DNA of 64,000 nucleotides, taken from contig OZ038325.1 in the NCBI GenBank assembly GCA_964035795.1, forward strand, positions 9,670,875 to 9,734,874, given 5' to 3'. The notes beneath the pieces are model-generated. The model saw only the letters and a list, made by a program, of their open reading frames with translations, was not told the origin of the DNA and made no database searches. Below, piece by piece: positions 26,394 through 40,000 of the stretch. This DNA is from Pterobdella sp. o SKG-2022. Its lineage: Eukaryota; Annelida; Clitellata; Hirudinida; Piscicolidae. A program made the translations under genes and the position numbers. Numbering within the stretch: position 1 is the stretch's first letter; every line of letters starts with the position of its first letter.

Positions 26394-26399
26394 TTTATT
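26394..26399 (-). promoter_or_regulatory. PolyA signal after the orphan terminal exon
   Basis: TTTATT on plus, only a few bases past the minus-strand stop at 26403. Confidence 0.35.
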
Positions 26400-26402
26400 T
26401 TT

Positions 26403-26778
26403 TCAGTAGTTTGGGGTGAAATTCGTCTTTTGTATCATTCTGTTCTTGAGGGAGGTCCACAGATTTCCACAGTATAGAAAGACGCCTTCTGCATGTTTTT
26501 GACAGGAATTCGTTTTGGCTTGTTTATCAAGGATTTTATTGTGTATTTGTGGGTGTTGTTCTGTGGCGAAGTTTATGATTAGTTCAAGAGATTCAATTTG
26601 AATCATTTTTACGGCATTCCAACATCTTTGTGAATGTTGAGACGGCCATGTTTGTGAGTTTGATCCCTTCATTGGAGTTTTCTGGGTTGTTGTCGCTTTA
26701 TTTATGTAACTTTTTGAATTTTTCCAACCATTTAAAATGCAATATGAAGAAAAGAACTTTTTCCCATACCAATGAATG
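26403..26778 (-). CDS. Orphan terminal exon, unknown protein
   Basis: On the minus strand an acceptor-like tgtttgcag ends at 26779 and opens a frame of about 125 codons to a TGA at 26403-26405. AATAAA follows at once. Content is balanced, unlike the repeat ORFs nearby: many polar residues, several Trp and Cys, a helical stretch VKMIQIESLELIINFA and an ending NRMIQKTNFTPNY. I do not recognise it, and no upstream exon could be placed in the AT-rich DNA. It may be the 3' end of a fast-evolving gene, or chance. Confidence 0.3.
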
Positions 26779-29700
26779 CTGCAAACACAAGTGTCGGTTG
26801 TTTTAGGTCTTTGCATCGTTCCTCATATTGAAGTAGTATCATTTTTTTTCCAAGTCAGATTTTCTGTTCAAAATGTTAGGAATTTTCTTAAAACTTTTTC
26901 AAAGAATTTTTTTCGCGTTTTAGAGGCTTTGAATTTAAAAAATCGCAAAAAAACATTTTTGCGACATTTTTGAATTCTGATTAAGGACAAATCAAAGTAA
27001 AAATGGTTCAAAATATAGAACAATATCATATCATATGCTTTGCATTATTAAGGCGTTTTCTAATACAGAGATTAATTTATGCATTTGAATAATGAAATTT
27101 GAAGAAAACTTTGTAAAAGTACATTAAAAAATTTGTAAAAGTTTTGAATTTAAAATTGTTTTAAACTAATTTTTTCAATTTTAAAAAAGCTAAACAAAGT
27201 TTTTATGTAAAGTTTTTGGTCGGCAGACGACACTTGTTAGTCCGGTTAAAAGCTTTGGTCGCAGTGCCTCGTGATCATAAAATTTAATAGTATTTGATAC
27301 CTTTAAATAAAGTTCAGGTTTAAAATTTATTAAATTAAATTTAAAATTGAAAGATAAGAACAAAACCTGATCTTATCTTCTGCACTCAAGTTAATTGTCT
27401 TATCAATTTTTATCAAAAGTTTACACGTAGAGAATATATAAAATAATCTCATGGTTTCGAGGAAAATTGTCATCTGCAGCCATATTATGATGAGATCATG
27501 TATGCCGCTAAACATTTCATCATCAAGTGCAATCTGTTTTGTGTCAACCTCTTCACACACACATACACACGCCCAGATAAATGCTAATGCAGACGACTTT
27601 ATTAAAAAAATAAATATACACATGTGCACGCAAACCCAGTCATATTTATAAGCATACATGCATCGATGTGCTTATATTCGTGGATACATACATACAGGCA
27701 TACAGGAAGATATATATAATAGTGGAAAGACAATGATAAAACAAATATCGGGAAGGATTTAGAAAAACAAATATTGTTGTTGATCTGTGGATATTTTTCA
27801 TTTGAAACAATTGAATGCTGTTCTAATCCTCCAAAGGTTTGTATTTCCATTACTGTTTATATAATAAATATACTTGAATTTAGATGTATCTAAAAATTAT
27901 ACATATGAAGGTATTCACCATTTTAAAAAAAGGATATCTTAATGGGATGTTATGGAATTTAATTTTTTTTTTTAACGTTTTAAGATAAGGCTAAACTTAT
28001 AGAAAATTATAGTTTTTGATTCTTAATAAATTTATTAAAAATTCCTCTTATTTGATGTTTTTCGTTACAAAATATGGAAGAAAAATACATACGATGTCAC
28101 TGAAATGTTATTGCCAGTTTCTTATTCTGTTTGCTCTTGTTCTCTTTATTTGCTTTAGTGTTTATCAATTTGTTAATGACGATGACGGCAGAAAAGCATG
28201 GTGATCTTGATGATGATGATAGAAAGGTTGAAAGGTTGTTATGATAATGATGCCTTGATAATTAATACCCTAGCGTGTTTGTTCCTATAACGTTGTGGTA
28301 TTACAGCTATCTTTTTATGAGATATTTTTTGGAAGACTTTGAACGGACTGTTTTAGCAATAAGCTTTAGGCAGGCTAGGTTCCTATGATCAAAAAATGTA
28401 TATTAGAAATATAATCTAATGGCCAAGATTTAACTTCCTGGTATCGTTGATATAAAAAATAAAGTTTAAATTAGTCTCAAGAATAAAAAAAAAAGAAAAT
28501 AATAAAGATGATCACGTCGACGATGAGAAGGAAGAGAAGGAATGTAGCGGCAAAAGAACCTGTTAATGTGTTTGTTTTGTCTTATCCCATATTTTAATAT
28601 CTTGCTTTAAAGTGCACAATATGAATAAGAATAATAAAATAATATGAATAATAAAGCACAGAGTAGGATATAACGACCTAATTATTTCACACTAACCCTA
28701 TATTATTCAATTACTGTCATCTTTTCATAATCTTCCTCTTCATCTTCCTCTTATTTCCAGTTACATTACTTTTTATTGTCAACAAATAAACTGCCCTTTA
28801 ACACGCAACAGGAAGTCCATCCATCTACCATTTTTTCATCCATCCATCCATCATTGATACACTCATAATTCTTACATTTTTATGTCATTTATTCGTCTTT
28901 CCATTTTTATAATTCTTTCTTACATCAATTTGTTATGTTTTCATCTTAATATCATTTTTCCCTTACTCACCCCCATCTATCTTTTTAAAAATGTATTCCT
29001 CTTTTTGTTCACCCATACATCACTTACTCTTTCATATGTTAATTAATTCATCTGCCCTCTATCCATTCATCTATCCACTCATCTCATGATGCATTTATAA
29101 ATGCATTAATATTTGTATTCAAATCATCCATTCACCTTTAAGTCATTCATTCATCTTTTAAATGTTCTTAAAAATTTTTTCATCTATTCTTAATTCATTC
29201 ATCCATCCATCCACTCCCAATCAAAACAGCCACACACCAAGCTGCAAGCTACTTTTATTGCTTTCAATGATCATTATAACTATCAATAACAATCATAATA
29301 AAAATAAAAGCATAGTAACAATAAAAATCATAATGAAATACAATCATAATGAAAATAAATTCTTAATAATAAACATCATAAAAAAATCAATATAAATATC
29401 AATACTAATCTTAATAAAAACAAAAATTACCAAAACAATATAAGCAATTACTATAACATTTTTATCAATGATTGTATCAGCATTTCTTGTATCATTAATT
29501 TTCAATAAAATATTAATATCAAAATAATAAAATATAGCATCAATGATAATGATGAATATTAATATGAATTATCTGTACCGTGGCTGTATTAATAGGCTTA
29601 ACATGAGAGATAAATTATAAATAACGTTTTATTGTCGCAAGCCTCGTTATCAGATTATGTTTTGAAAAAATAATAAGGAAGATGAAAGAGAATATGAATA

Positions 29701-32700
29701 ATAAATTAATATATAACAAGTATAATATTAATAAATATGGGCCATATTAAAAGGAAGATTTCAATTTAGCTTATGCCGTTTTTGGTGTGGGATGATGATG
29801 ATAGTGGTGTTGATATTGGGGTTAGTTGTGTATGCCATTTTAAGATGGAAGGTATTCAGACACGAAATTTCAACTTTCTATTTTGAAATTAATTTCAAAA
29901 ATGTATTCAGCTTTTAAAAAATCGTTAAATGTCTGCGTGTGTGTGTTCCCTAAAGAGCAGAGTGAATGAAATGGAGCGAACGTCAATATAATACAGGACG
30001 ATAATATAATAAAGATGGGAAGCCATAAAAATGGGATGAAGGTTCAAAAAGATTGACCTTAGGATGACCTTTTCTTGTTTATGAGGTCATATGTGTTTTT
30101 TTGGGGCTCCATAATTACATGGTGGTAGTAATAATGATAATATAAAATTAAGAGAATGGCATTAACTTTGTCATAATGGTGATGTTAAGTCGTCGATGAT
30201 GATGATGATGATATTGAATTAATAAGAGCTGCTTTATATTGTGAAAATGCTTGTGTGCTCAGCATAATAAGCATGATGATAATAAGAGCAGCAAACAATG
30301 GAAATATTATTATTGTGAAAACGATAAAAATAATAGTAATAACAACGTTAATGACAGATAATAAATAGTAGGATGATAGAATGTCAAGTAGGTTTTACCT
30401 GAGTCTCACAATATTTAGAATAATAATCATATTATTGGTGCTTTTATCATTTTGAAGATGCCATTTTAAAGTTCAAGAAATAGACTTCTCAGAATCGACT
30501 TGACCCACATATATCTAGGTCATGTCACCCTTGTGTAGGAAACATAGTGTCTTTGTGTTGGTGGCGTTGTGTGTTAGTTTGTGTAATATTTGTTATATTA
30601 GTGTGACGACGATCTTATGTGTTTTCTTTGGACAATGAGGCAGATGTTAAGCGTTTGTGTTCCCACACATAAGCAAGTACTACACATCCACACAAACCTA
30701 GTCACCGCGGTAAACACATGCGCAAAGACGCATTCTTTTGTGGCTAGTGTCACTGATGTATTATTCATTATGGCCTCATTCTTCTTCCTTTATTATTGTT
30801 TCTATTTTTATTATCAATATTGTATCATTATCATTCTACCAGTTGATATTAATTTTATGACGTTGATTTATTCAATCAGAGCATCTTTGCATTTCTTCGT
30901 AGACAACCTAAGCAAGGGATGAGACTCGACATGTTTATATAAACTTGTGGGATGGAAGAGTTCCGATAATTTGGAGTTGATTTTGTGAGGTGGCAATGAA
31001 ATTAAGACTTTCAGAAAGTTTTTATTGAAGTTCTGTTCGCGTTAGTTCATTGTTAAAGCGGGTGTGGCGACGGAGAAATTAATTGTTTTTAGTTAAACAA
31101 CGTCTGATAAGAACTGGTGGTTTTGGGGGATTTGAAAGTGAGGGATATCCACTATAAAATATTTGCTTATTTTGGAAGCCATCATAGAGTTAACGAACAT
31201 TTTTGGAAGAGGTATTTAGAATGACGCTTATGAAGTGGTGTCTTCAAATTCACGCACTCTTGTACACATCGCTATTATATTTATTTCTCATCAACAACTT
31301 TTAAATGCATGTAATTAACTCTCCAAATTACTCTAATTATAGTTTTTGACTATGTTAAAATAAAAAAATATTGCTACTAATACTCCAAACAGTAAGACAC
31401 GAAATGCTGTGAAACGACCATCACCATCATCGTCTTCTTCATCGTCAGCTGAACATGTCATAACATTGGTGGAGGCCTCCTTAACATGCAACGAACATGG
31501 ATGGTGCTGATGTTCTTACCTTATGTCTGCACCTATGATATGGGTTGGTTGTTTGGTGGGGTGGAGTAGGTTGTGATGTGTGGGGGAACTGTTGTGTGGT
31601 GTTGTTTGGTGCGGTATGCTGGTATAGGATTTTATTACATTACGTGTAATAGTTATAAAATCATGTCATTGTTTGGTGTGATGGTGTTTGTTGAAAAGCT
31701 CGATGATAATTGATCTCCAACAAAAAACTTTCCGAAAAGAGGATTTGTAGTTGAGTGAAATAAATTTTTTTCGAAAGAAGTTTAAAATTTATGTTGTTTT
31801 TTAAGTCTTCCTGCTTCAATCCTCCACTTATCCATCCTATACTCATTCCTTCACTCATCCATCTATCTTTCCTTCGTTCATTTATTTCATCTTTACTCAT
31901 TCCTTAACCATCCATTCATCCACTCCTCACTCATTTATTCATCCATCCATCGATGCATCCTCCCCCATTAATTAATCTTTTCATTATTCATCGTTGTGAT
32001 TGGTGCCTCATTCGTCTTCATTCCTGCACACATCTACATGCACACATACACAACATGCAAGCACACATACATACACGCATCCACGCACATAAATGCATTG
32101 AAACAAGAGTAATAATAATAAAAATTAGTTGCTGAGGTCAGTTGTGAGAGGATGAAGGTCATTCTTGTCTCAAATTTGATTAACTTTGTGTGTGCGTGTG
32201 CACGTTTGTGTGCGTGTATAAAACATGCAAAAATAATAATAAAATTAAAGGTATAACATAAAAATTCTTTTATTAAGAACAATAAAATCACTCATAAAAA
32301 GATATTGGAAAGTAATAGCTTTAAGAATTGAGAAAATAATATTTTTAACATAATAAGAATGTTCATAATTAAATATGTATTAGAATAATGATAGAATAAA
32401 TAAACATAGTATCAAAAAAAGCGAAAATAGGAACTAATAATAGAAACAACAATAATAAAATGTAATAATAGGAAGAATAAAACTGGAGGAAGCGAGAAGC
32501 ATCTGCGGTGCACTCGAGTGTGAGGTCTTCCTACATCCTCTATTATTACTTTTATGTATTATTATTATTATTACTACTTTTCAATATTAATATTATTTCT
32601 TTTGTCGTTATTATAATTTCTGTTTTTATTCTTTTTATTTTTATGTCGTTTTTGTTAAATTATTTATTTTTTTGTTATAACTAATTTTTCTATATTTATC

Positions 32701-33149
32701 ATTTTCTTTTCAATGAATATATCATGAAATAATTTTATTTAGATTTTGTTCAATAATATGCCTTGTTTTTTGTTGTTGTCCACTGTGCACGTTCACAGTT
32801 CAATCTTTAGTATTTCTATTATCCATATTGAGGTTATTATTGTTTTATTGTTATATTATTATTGTCATGATTACTTTATTAATATAATTTATATTTATGG
32901 TTGCTTTATTGATTCAAATGTCATAAATAATGTATTGAGGGGGTGCACAAAAGATATTGTCTTTTTTCATCATCCCCTTTTCTTTCCCCCAATTTCTCTG
33001 CACACATTTTTTTATTCAAATCGCTGCAATTTTGTGCATTTTTATGCATCTTATATTGTGTTTTCTTTTTTTTTGTTGTTTTTTGATGATATTATTTCCC
33101 AATATGTTATTCAGCTGCAAGCGTACGATTCAAAACTAATGTATTATTA

Positions 33150-33365
<216 letters not shown>

Positions 33366-34078
33366 GTGCTTGTGTTTGTGTTTGCGTGTTTTGAGTTTTG
33401 TAAATACGTGCGTGAATAAAAATTTTTCAAGCGTTTTCGTATTTATTAGTAAATGAACGTTGAAAATGAGTTTAAGTGTGTAATTGAGCGTGTGTGTGTG
33501 TGTGGGTGTTTGCTTGTAGGTTTTTTTTTTAATTTTTTTGCGTGAATGTGGTGTGTTTGTCTATGTGTGTTTATGGGTTATGTATATGTATTAATGCGTG
33601 TTTTATTGTATGGGAGCATGTGTTCCATCGAGTCTGTGTGTGTGTGTTTGTTTGCACCAAGATGGGTCTCATAAATTAATTACCAGCAACATGCTTGAGA
33701 ATGACTTACAAATTACCAGACGTACAACTGTGTCTGTGTGCAGGCGTGTGTGCGTGCACTTTTAAAGCTAATGTTCAACTCATGGCTATTCAATTTTTCA
33801 TTTTTATTTCTAAAAATAAACATGCTCACGTGACTGCCAACAAAACTCTTCCGATTTTATTTTTCTTTTTTTTCGGTTTTTATATTTTTTTAGCATTCAT
33901 TAATAAAAAAGTATCATACGTTTGAAACCCAAAAGTAACTCAAATGTTTTTTATTAGCACACAACCCATCTATCCACCCACTGATCTTCACGTAATCTAT
34001 CCACTCACCCATCTATTTGTTCACCCATTCACCTTAAAACCCCCTCAACTTTTTTAACCCCATGCATCCATTGCACAG

Positions 34079-37000
34079 CACCATGCACCAATGCATTGGG
34101 ATGTTACTCAGGAGAAATCCCCAACGAGGCTTTTTCAGCATCCTCCTTCAAAGGTGTCGACTTCAAACCATCCAACGCCAGGTTTATTCATTTCATGACT
34201 TTGCATCCGCCAATAGATTTTTCCATATACCTGTGATTTTTTTTTATATTCATTGATTGTGTTATAAGTAACAAAGAAGTTTCAAAAAAATGTAGAAAAC
34301 TTGAAACTAGTGCAATTGTCAGTTATAAATCTTGAAGCTGACGACAAACTTTAACACCTTTGTATTTCATTTTGTGCTTTCCATTCACCCATTCATATTT
34401 TTAAGCCATACATATACACAAAAACACAATGGTATAGTCACAAAATAGTACAATGATACAAGTACACAAACATAGAAGGGCACAAACACAAACAGTCACC
34501 ATGACAAAGTTGAGTGCGTCTTAATTGCCCGCATGTAAAGTTTTTTTGACTTATTTATAATCTTTCTTTCCTTTTCCTCCTTCCACGTCGTCCTTTTCCG
34601 CCTCTACATCTCTTCATGTCAACAAACTTTTGTAAAAACATTTCTTTCAGGAGCATACATCTAAACAGAAAAACAAATAAAAATAAATATGAAGAAAAAG
34701 AAAACAAAAAATACACTGACCGTTGCAAAAAAAAACTCAAAAATATATAGAAAAAAACAAGCATTTTTAACATGAAAAAAAAACAGACGTCTGAAAAAAC
34801 ATAAAAAAATATACACAAACAAATAGAAATCTCTAAAAACATAGACAGATAGACACATTAACAAACAGGCACAATTATGTGGGTCGAAGATTACTTCTTT
34901 TATTTTGAGTCTCAACAAAAGATTAATAAAAAAAATCCAACAAAGAAATAGTAATGTTGATTATAAAAATAAAAAAAATATTACTTTTTTTTATTAGCTA
35001 TATTAGCGAAATAATTTTTATTCAGAGTCACCATAGGAAATGCATACCTCATTGTATCCATCCATTTATGCACGCACATATCCATTCAGATATTAGTCAT
35101 TCACATACACATTCATTTATCCATCCACACATATTTATGCATTCATTTGACTATTCATGTCTATCCATCTAGCTACATAACTGCACACACAATCACACAA
35201 AATCTTATAAGTTTTCTTTAAAAGTGCAAATAGACAAATAGTGTAATTAAGGAATTTTAAAATTTCAAGTTTCTGAATAATTGAAATATCAATTTCTGAC
35301 TTTGTGACACATATACAAACAAACATACTCAAACAAACTCACACACACAACTTGAAAATATGGCACAGAATTTAATGGATAGAAGTTGCATGGTAAATGT
35401 TTTCAAAGTTTTTCTTGCTTATGTTAAACAGTTAAACATTTGAATAATCCATGTTGAAGTCAACTAGGTCTTTTTATATTACCCGCATTTGCCAAATCCT
35501 CTCTCTAATCCTATCTAAAAACACACACAAACTCAGGGTACGACTGGACAAAAGTGGGGGAGCATGGTGTCCAGACAACCCAATCAAAGAGGGCAGCACA
35601 GAGTTTCTGCAAATCTCCCTGCAGTCCCTTACCCTGGTCACCATGGTCGAGACGCAAGGCAGATTTGCTGAGGGCAAGGTGGGTGTGTTTTTAGATGTTG
35701 CATCTCTCGTTAATTGGCCATGATGGTGTTCAAACTGAAGTGTTATTGTTGGCAGGGACATGAGTTCACAGACAGACTGAAGCTGCAATACTTCAGAGGA
35801 GGAAAGTGGTACCACTACGCACAAGGAAAAGTGGGTGGTGTATGATTATGTGTGCAGCATGTATAGGTAGGGTGCACAATTATGTAGGAAAGTGTGCACT
35901 CAAATGTGGAGTTTTTAAAATTTTTTTGAAAAGTCAAATTAGCTATATTATATCTTGTCCTTGTATGTACAAAATATCAATGTCCATATGTGTGCGTTTG
36001 TGAGTGTGTGATCCTCATACATGCGACTAAAGCGCCACAGTTACACCACTTTTTAATATTTATCTTGTTTTCACAAGTTCATCTATTGTTCTGTTTGTCT
36101 TCCACCCTCATTATTCTTCACTCATCATTATCATTCTCACCATACTCATTTTATTATTATATTTATTGCATTAAATTTAATTTAGCCCCCAGCATCCCAT
36201 CAAACCACATTCCATCAAATAGCCCCACGAAAACCTCATGAACACATCGCACCACACTTCCCACATAAGATCATCAACGCCAATGTGAACACCTACCAGA
36301 ACGAGTTGATCACCCTCGACCCACCCATCGTTCTTTCAAGACTCAGGTGCCTCTCCACTATGGCGCTTCAATTTAGTTTTATACATTCACTTTCGTTTGG
36401 CTTTTAATGGTTTTTTTGAATTTTCTCCGCATCCCCTTAAAACTCACCTATTTTATATCCTTCCTCATTTTTACATTTTTAAGCGTCTTTAAAGCACAGC
36501 TGGTCTAAAATTTGCGTTTAAAAACATAAATATTAAATAAATAAATTATTGTTCAATATGAATATGTGGAGTGACGAAGAAGGGTGTTGTTATGATGCAG
36601 GCCCATTATTACCAACAAATTCCGCCATGCATTCCTTCAATGATAACAATAATAACCCTCACGATTAGGATATATTTTATTCATTTCTTTTATCACATTA
36701 TTGTTCTTTTCTACGAAGTTGTTTTTCTTATTCATAGTTCCAAGAAATCTTGAGATCGTTACGTTTCGAACTTATCACTATCATAACTATCGGAGTAACA
36801 CACAAACGCACAAACACATAGGTTCTTACCATATACTGAAAAGGACAAAGAGGTGTGTCTCCGAGTGGAAGTGTATGGATGTCTATGGAAAGGTGGGTGT
36901 GGTTTGCAAAAGTTATTATCTGTGTTTTTTCGTGTTATGATTTTTGTGTGTGTTTTGTTATGTGTTAATGAGAATGCAAGAGCACACATATCTCTTTGTG

Positions 37001-40000
37001 CATATGTGTGGAATTAACAAGCTCAAATAAAAATAAATAGAAAAACAAACAAACGAAACAATAAAGTAGTAAAGAAACAAATGGTAAAATAAAAAAATAA
37101 GAGAATAAAGTGGCGACCAGACGACAAAAAGACGATAAATCGCCAGTAGAAATTTCACAATTTTCAATTATTCCAAAATATTGCTACTCTCTCATGGTAT
37201 CTCGGAATAACTTGAAATCATGTTTGAGATTTTTTAATCACCAAAAATGAATTCGTTAATTTCTCTAGCGCCTAATTAGAATTATAATCCGCATAGACGC
37301 CATATACTGAGATTTCGATGGTGGGTTGCACTTCCTATTAGCAACTTTCTTCTAAACATATGTCAGCATTTAAATAGGGATTCTTCAAAATGACAAATGT
37401 ATTTACATTTCTTCTTAAAATTTAAAGTTCAGTTTTGATGAGATGCTTATAGAGAACAAAAAATGCAGTCATACACCATCGACCTGCCAATAAAACAGAC
37501 TCAACATACAGGCATGCACAAAACAACATTCAACTAACATCATGATCCACATGAAGCACCCAACAACAATTAACAAAAAAAATCATTACTGATGACAATC
37601 TCAATGCTGATTATAAAACAATGGTTAATGATTTATAGTTTACAATGGAAATAATTAAGAACAACCACTCCAAACAACAATAATAGTGATAATCTAAAAA
37701 ATCATCATAATGCCCACAATAATGAAAAATGGAAATAATAGAAATGATAAGATGTCGAGATGTTGCTGATTTGCGTCTTGACATTATGTCTATGCACTTA
37801 TGTTCTTGTTATTATTATTTTTGTGTTGTTATTGTTATTATTGTTGTTGAAGCGATGCACACCAACAATTTCACGCGTCGATGAACTTTTTAATTAAAAT
37901 TCAACTTCTATCATTTTATTCTTATTATTATTTTGTTTTTTGTTATTTTTGTTGCTTCTCATTAACATTATCGTCTTCAAATTTTATTAGAATGTTTTTT
38001 GACAAATGTTTTTTTTGTTAATTTTGATTATTATTATTATTGCTATTTTCGTTGTTTTTTTATTGGATATTTTTATTATTATTATTTTTGTTATTGCACC
38101 ATCGATCTTGTTAAATGAAAACACACCAGACAGGCGTATCTCTCCTTGCTCCACCATATTATCATTCCATCACTTCATTCTGATAAGAATAACTATTATT
38201 ATTTCTCTTATTATCTTTATTTTAATTTTTATTTCAATTCCATACTCATGGTAATGATGACGACACAGGTGGTCTATTGAGTTACACGGCTCCTGAGGGC
38301 GACTGGTGGCGCGGTAGTGGGGTAGTAGTCTCGTACAGGGATTCCACCTACGACGGCACTATGGAGGCTGGAGTGATGCATGGAGGACTAGGCCTACTCA
38401 CCGATGGCAAGCATTCCGACTATGAAGCTTCATACAACAACAAGCCCATTTCCAACAACACGTGGTTGGCGTGGAAACGGAGGAAGAAGGATGTGGAATT
38501 GTTGTTCGAGTTCGAGAACTTGCGTAACTTTTCTCACGTGATCTTTCACACGTGGGACAACGGCAAGGACGCCAAACCTTTCAAATTCCTCACTGTGCAC
38601 TTTCTCTCTTTGTGTCACGTGCCTCAGCAACATAACACCATCAAAATCACAACCACATTCCACCCGCATTTCTCCCACCACAACATCAAGGTTAGTCACC
38701 TACCCATTATCATCACCATTATCATGGAATAAACACCGTTTGAGCAGGTGATAAATGTGAGCTTGTCTTACTCTGTAGCTTCTTGTCTCAGGATCTCCAT
38801 AGAGTCATCATCCAGGTGGATCTTTTTGTCTGAAGTCACCTTTGTGTCAGGTCAGCATGCTGGTGTGGTAGGGGAGAATGGCGGTAGTGTGGTGGAGGAG
38901 ATAGTTGTAGTGTGGAGGTGATGAGAACGAGAAAGTTCCAGTATAAATGGTGCTAAGGAATAGAGAATAATTAGTTGATACTGTTGACAGAAAGCGCCAA
39001 AGATGTGGGAGTTGGAAGTGATGAGGTGTGGAAAGGTTAGTGTGGATGTTCGTGGTGAGCCATTTGTTTATATTACATTTGATTGACACAGATTTTGGTA
39101 GTATCAAACATGAAAAACAAGAAGTTGAAGTTGAAGAAGGGGAAAAAGAGGAAGAGGAAGAAAAAGAAGAAGAAATAGAAAATAAAGAGAAAGAAGAAAG
39201 TCTGAAGACAGCAAGTCAGTCGAGCCAATCACAAGAGAGAGTAGGAATTTTGGCGGGAAGCATCGTGACAGTCTTCGTGTTGTTGCTCGTGCTGCTGGTC
39301 GCTCTGCTCCTCTCACGCCGCAAGCAGGTGCTTCAGTCGCACACCAATCATGAGTCGTTTAATTAGCTATAATCATCATAATCATTTCTAACATCTTTTA
39401 ATCACCATCACCATTATCCTCCCACGCAAGTCACCATGAAAAGCGACGTAGAGCTATTATAAGGATATTTTTTATTATTTTGTTTTCTTGTTTTTTTGTT
39501 AATCAGATAAAGAAGTACAAGCAACCTCACAATGACCTCCTTTCAACACACGCACCTCTCAACGGTTTCAATCCATTATCATTATTTAATTATTATATAT
39601 ATTATTATTTATTCAAAATGCTGTTGTTGGCCTTGACACCGCTTGATTTGTCGTCAAGGTTATCATGGCGTTGTTGTGCTGTTATTGTATGTTGTTGTTG
39701 TATTATGGTGGGTTATTTTGTTTTATCATTTGTCCCTGTGTGTCGTTCTTGATGTTGTTTCATACAAATGTTTTACAGAAGGTGAGTTTGCATATCAGAA
39801 GAGTCGATCCATCAAGAATTCAAAACTACCAAGTCCACCAATATCCGGTTTGTGTGTGTGTGTGTGCGTGTATGCATATGACATGAGGCGACGTCATTGT
39901 AGAGAAAATAAAATGTAAAGAACATGGCAGATTTAAAGTTTTAAATTGATTTAGGGTTGCTTTTGTTTGAACAAGCACACAAGTTGTTTGGTCTTTTCAT

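Noticed and set aside
30617..30922. 101-codon ORF with a hydrophobic stretch, considered as a DDR signal-peptide exon
   Set aside because: No donor in a phase matching the exon at 34079 could be justified and composition is typical of the AT-rich background.
35474..35824. Minus-strand ORF of 116 codons
   Set aside because: Antisense of two clear discoidin-domain exons.
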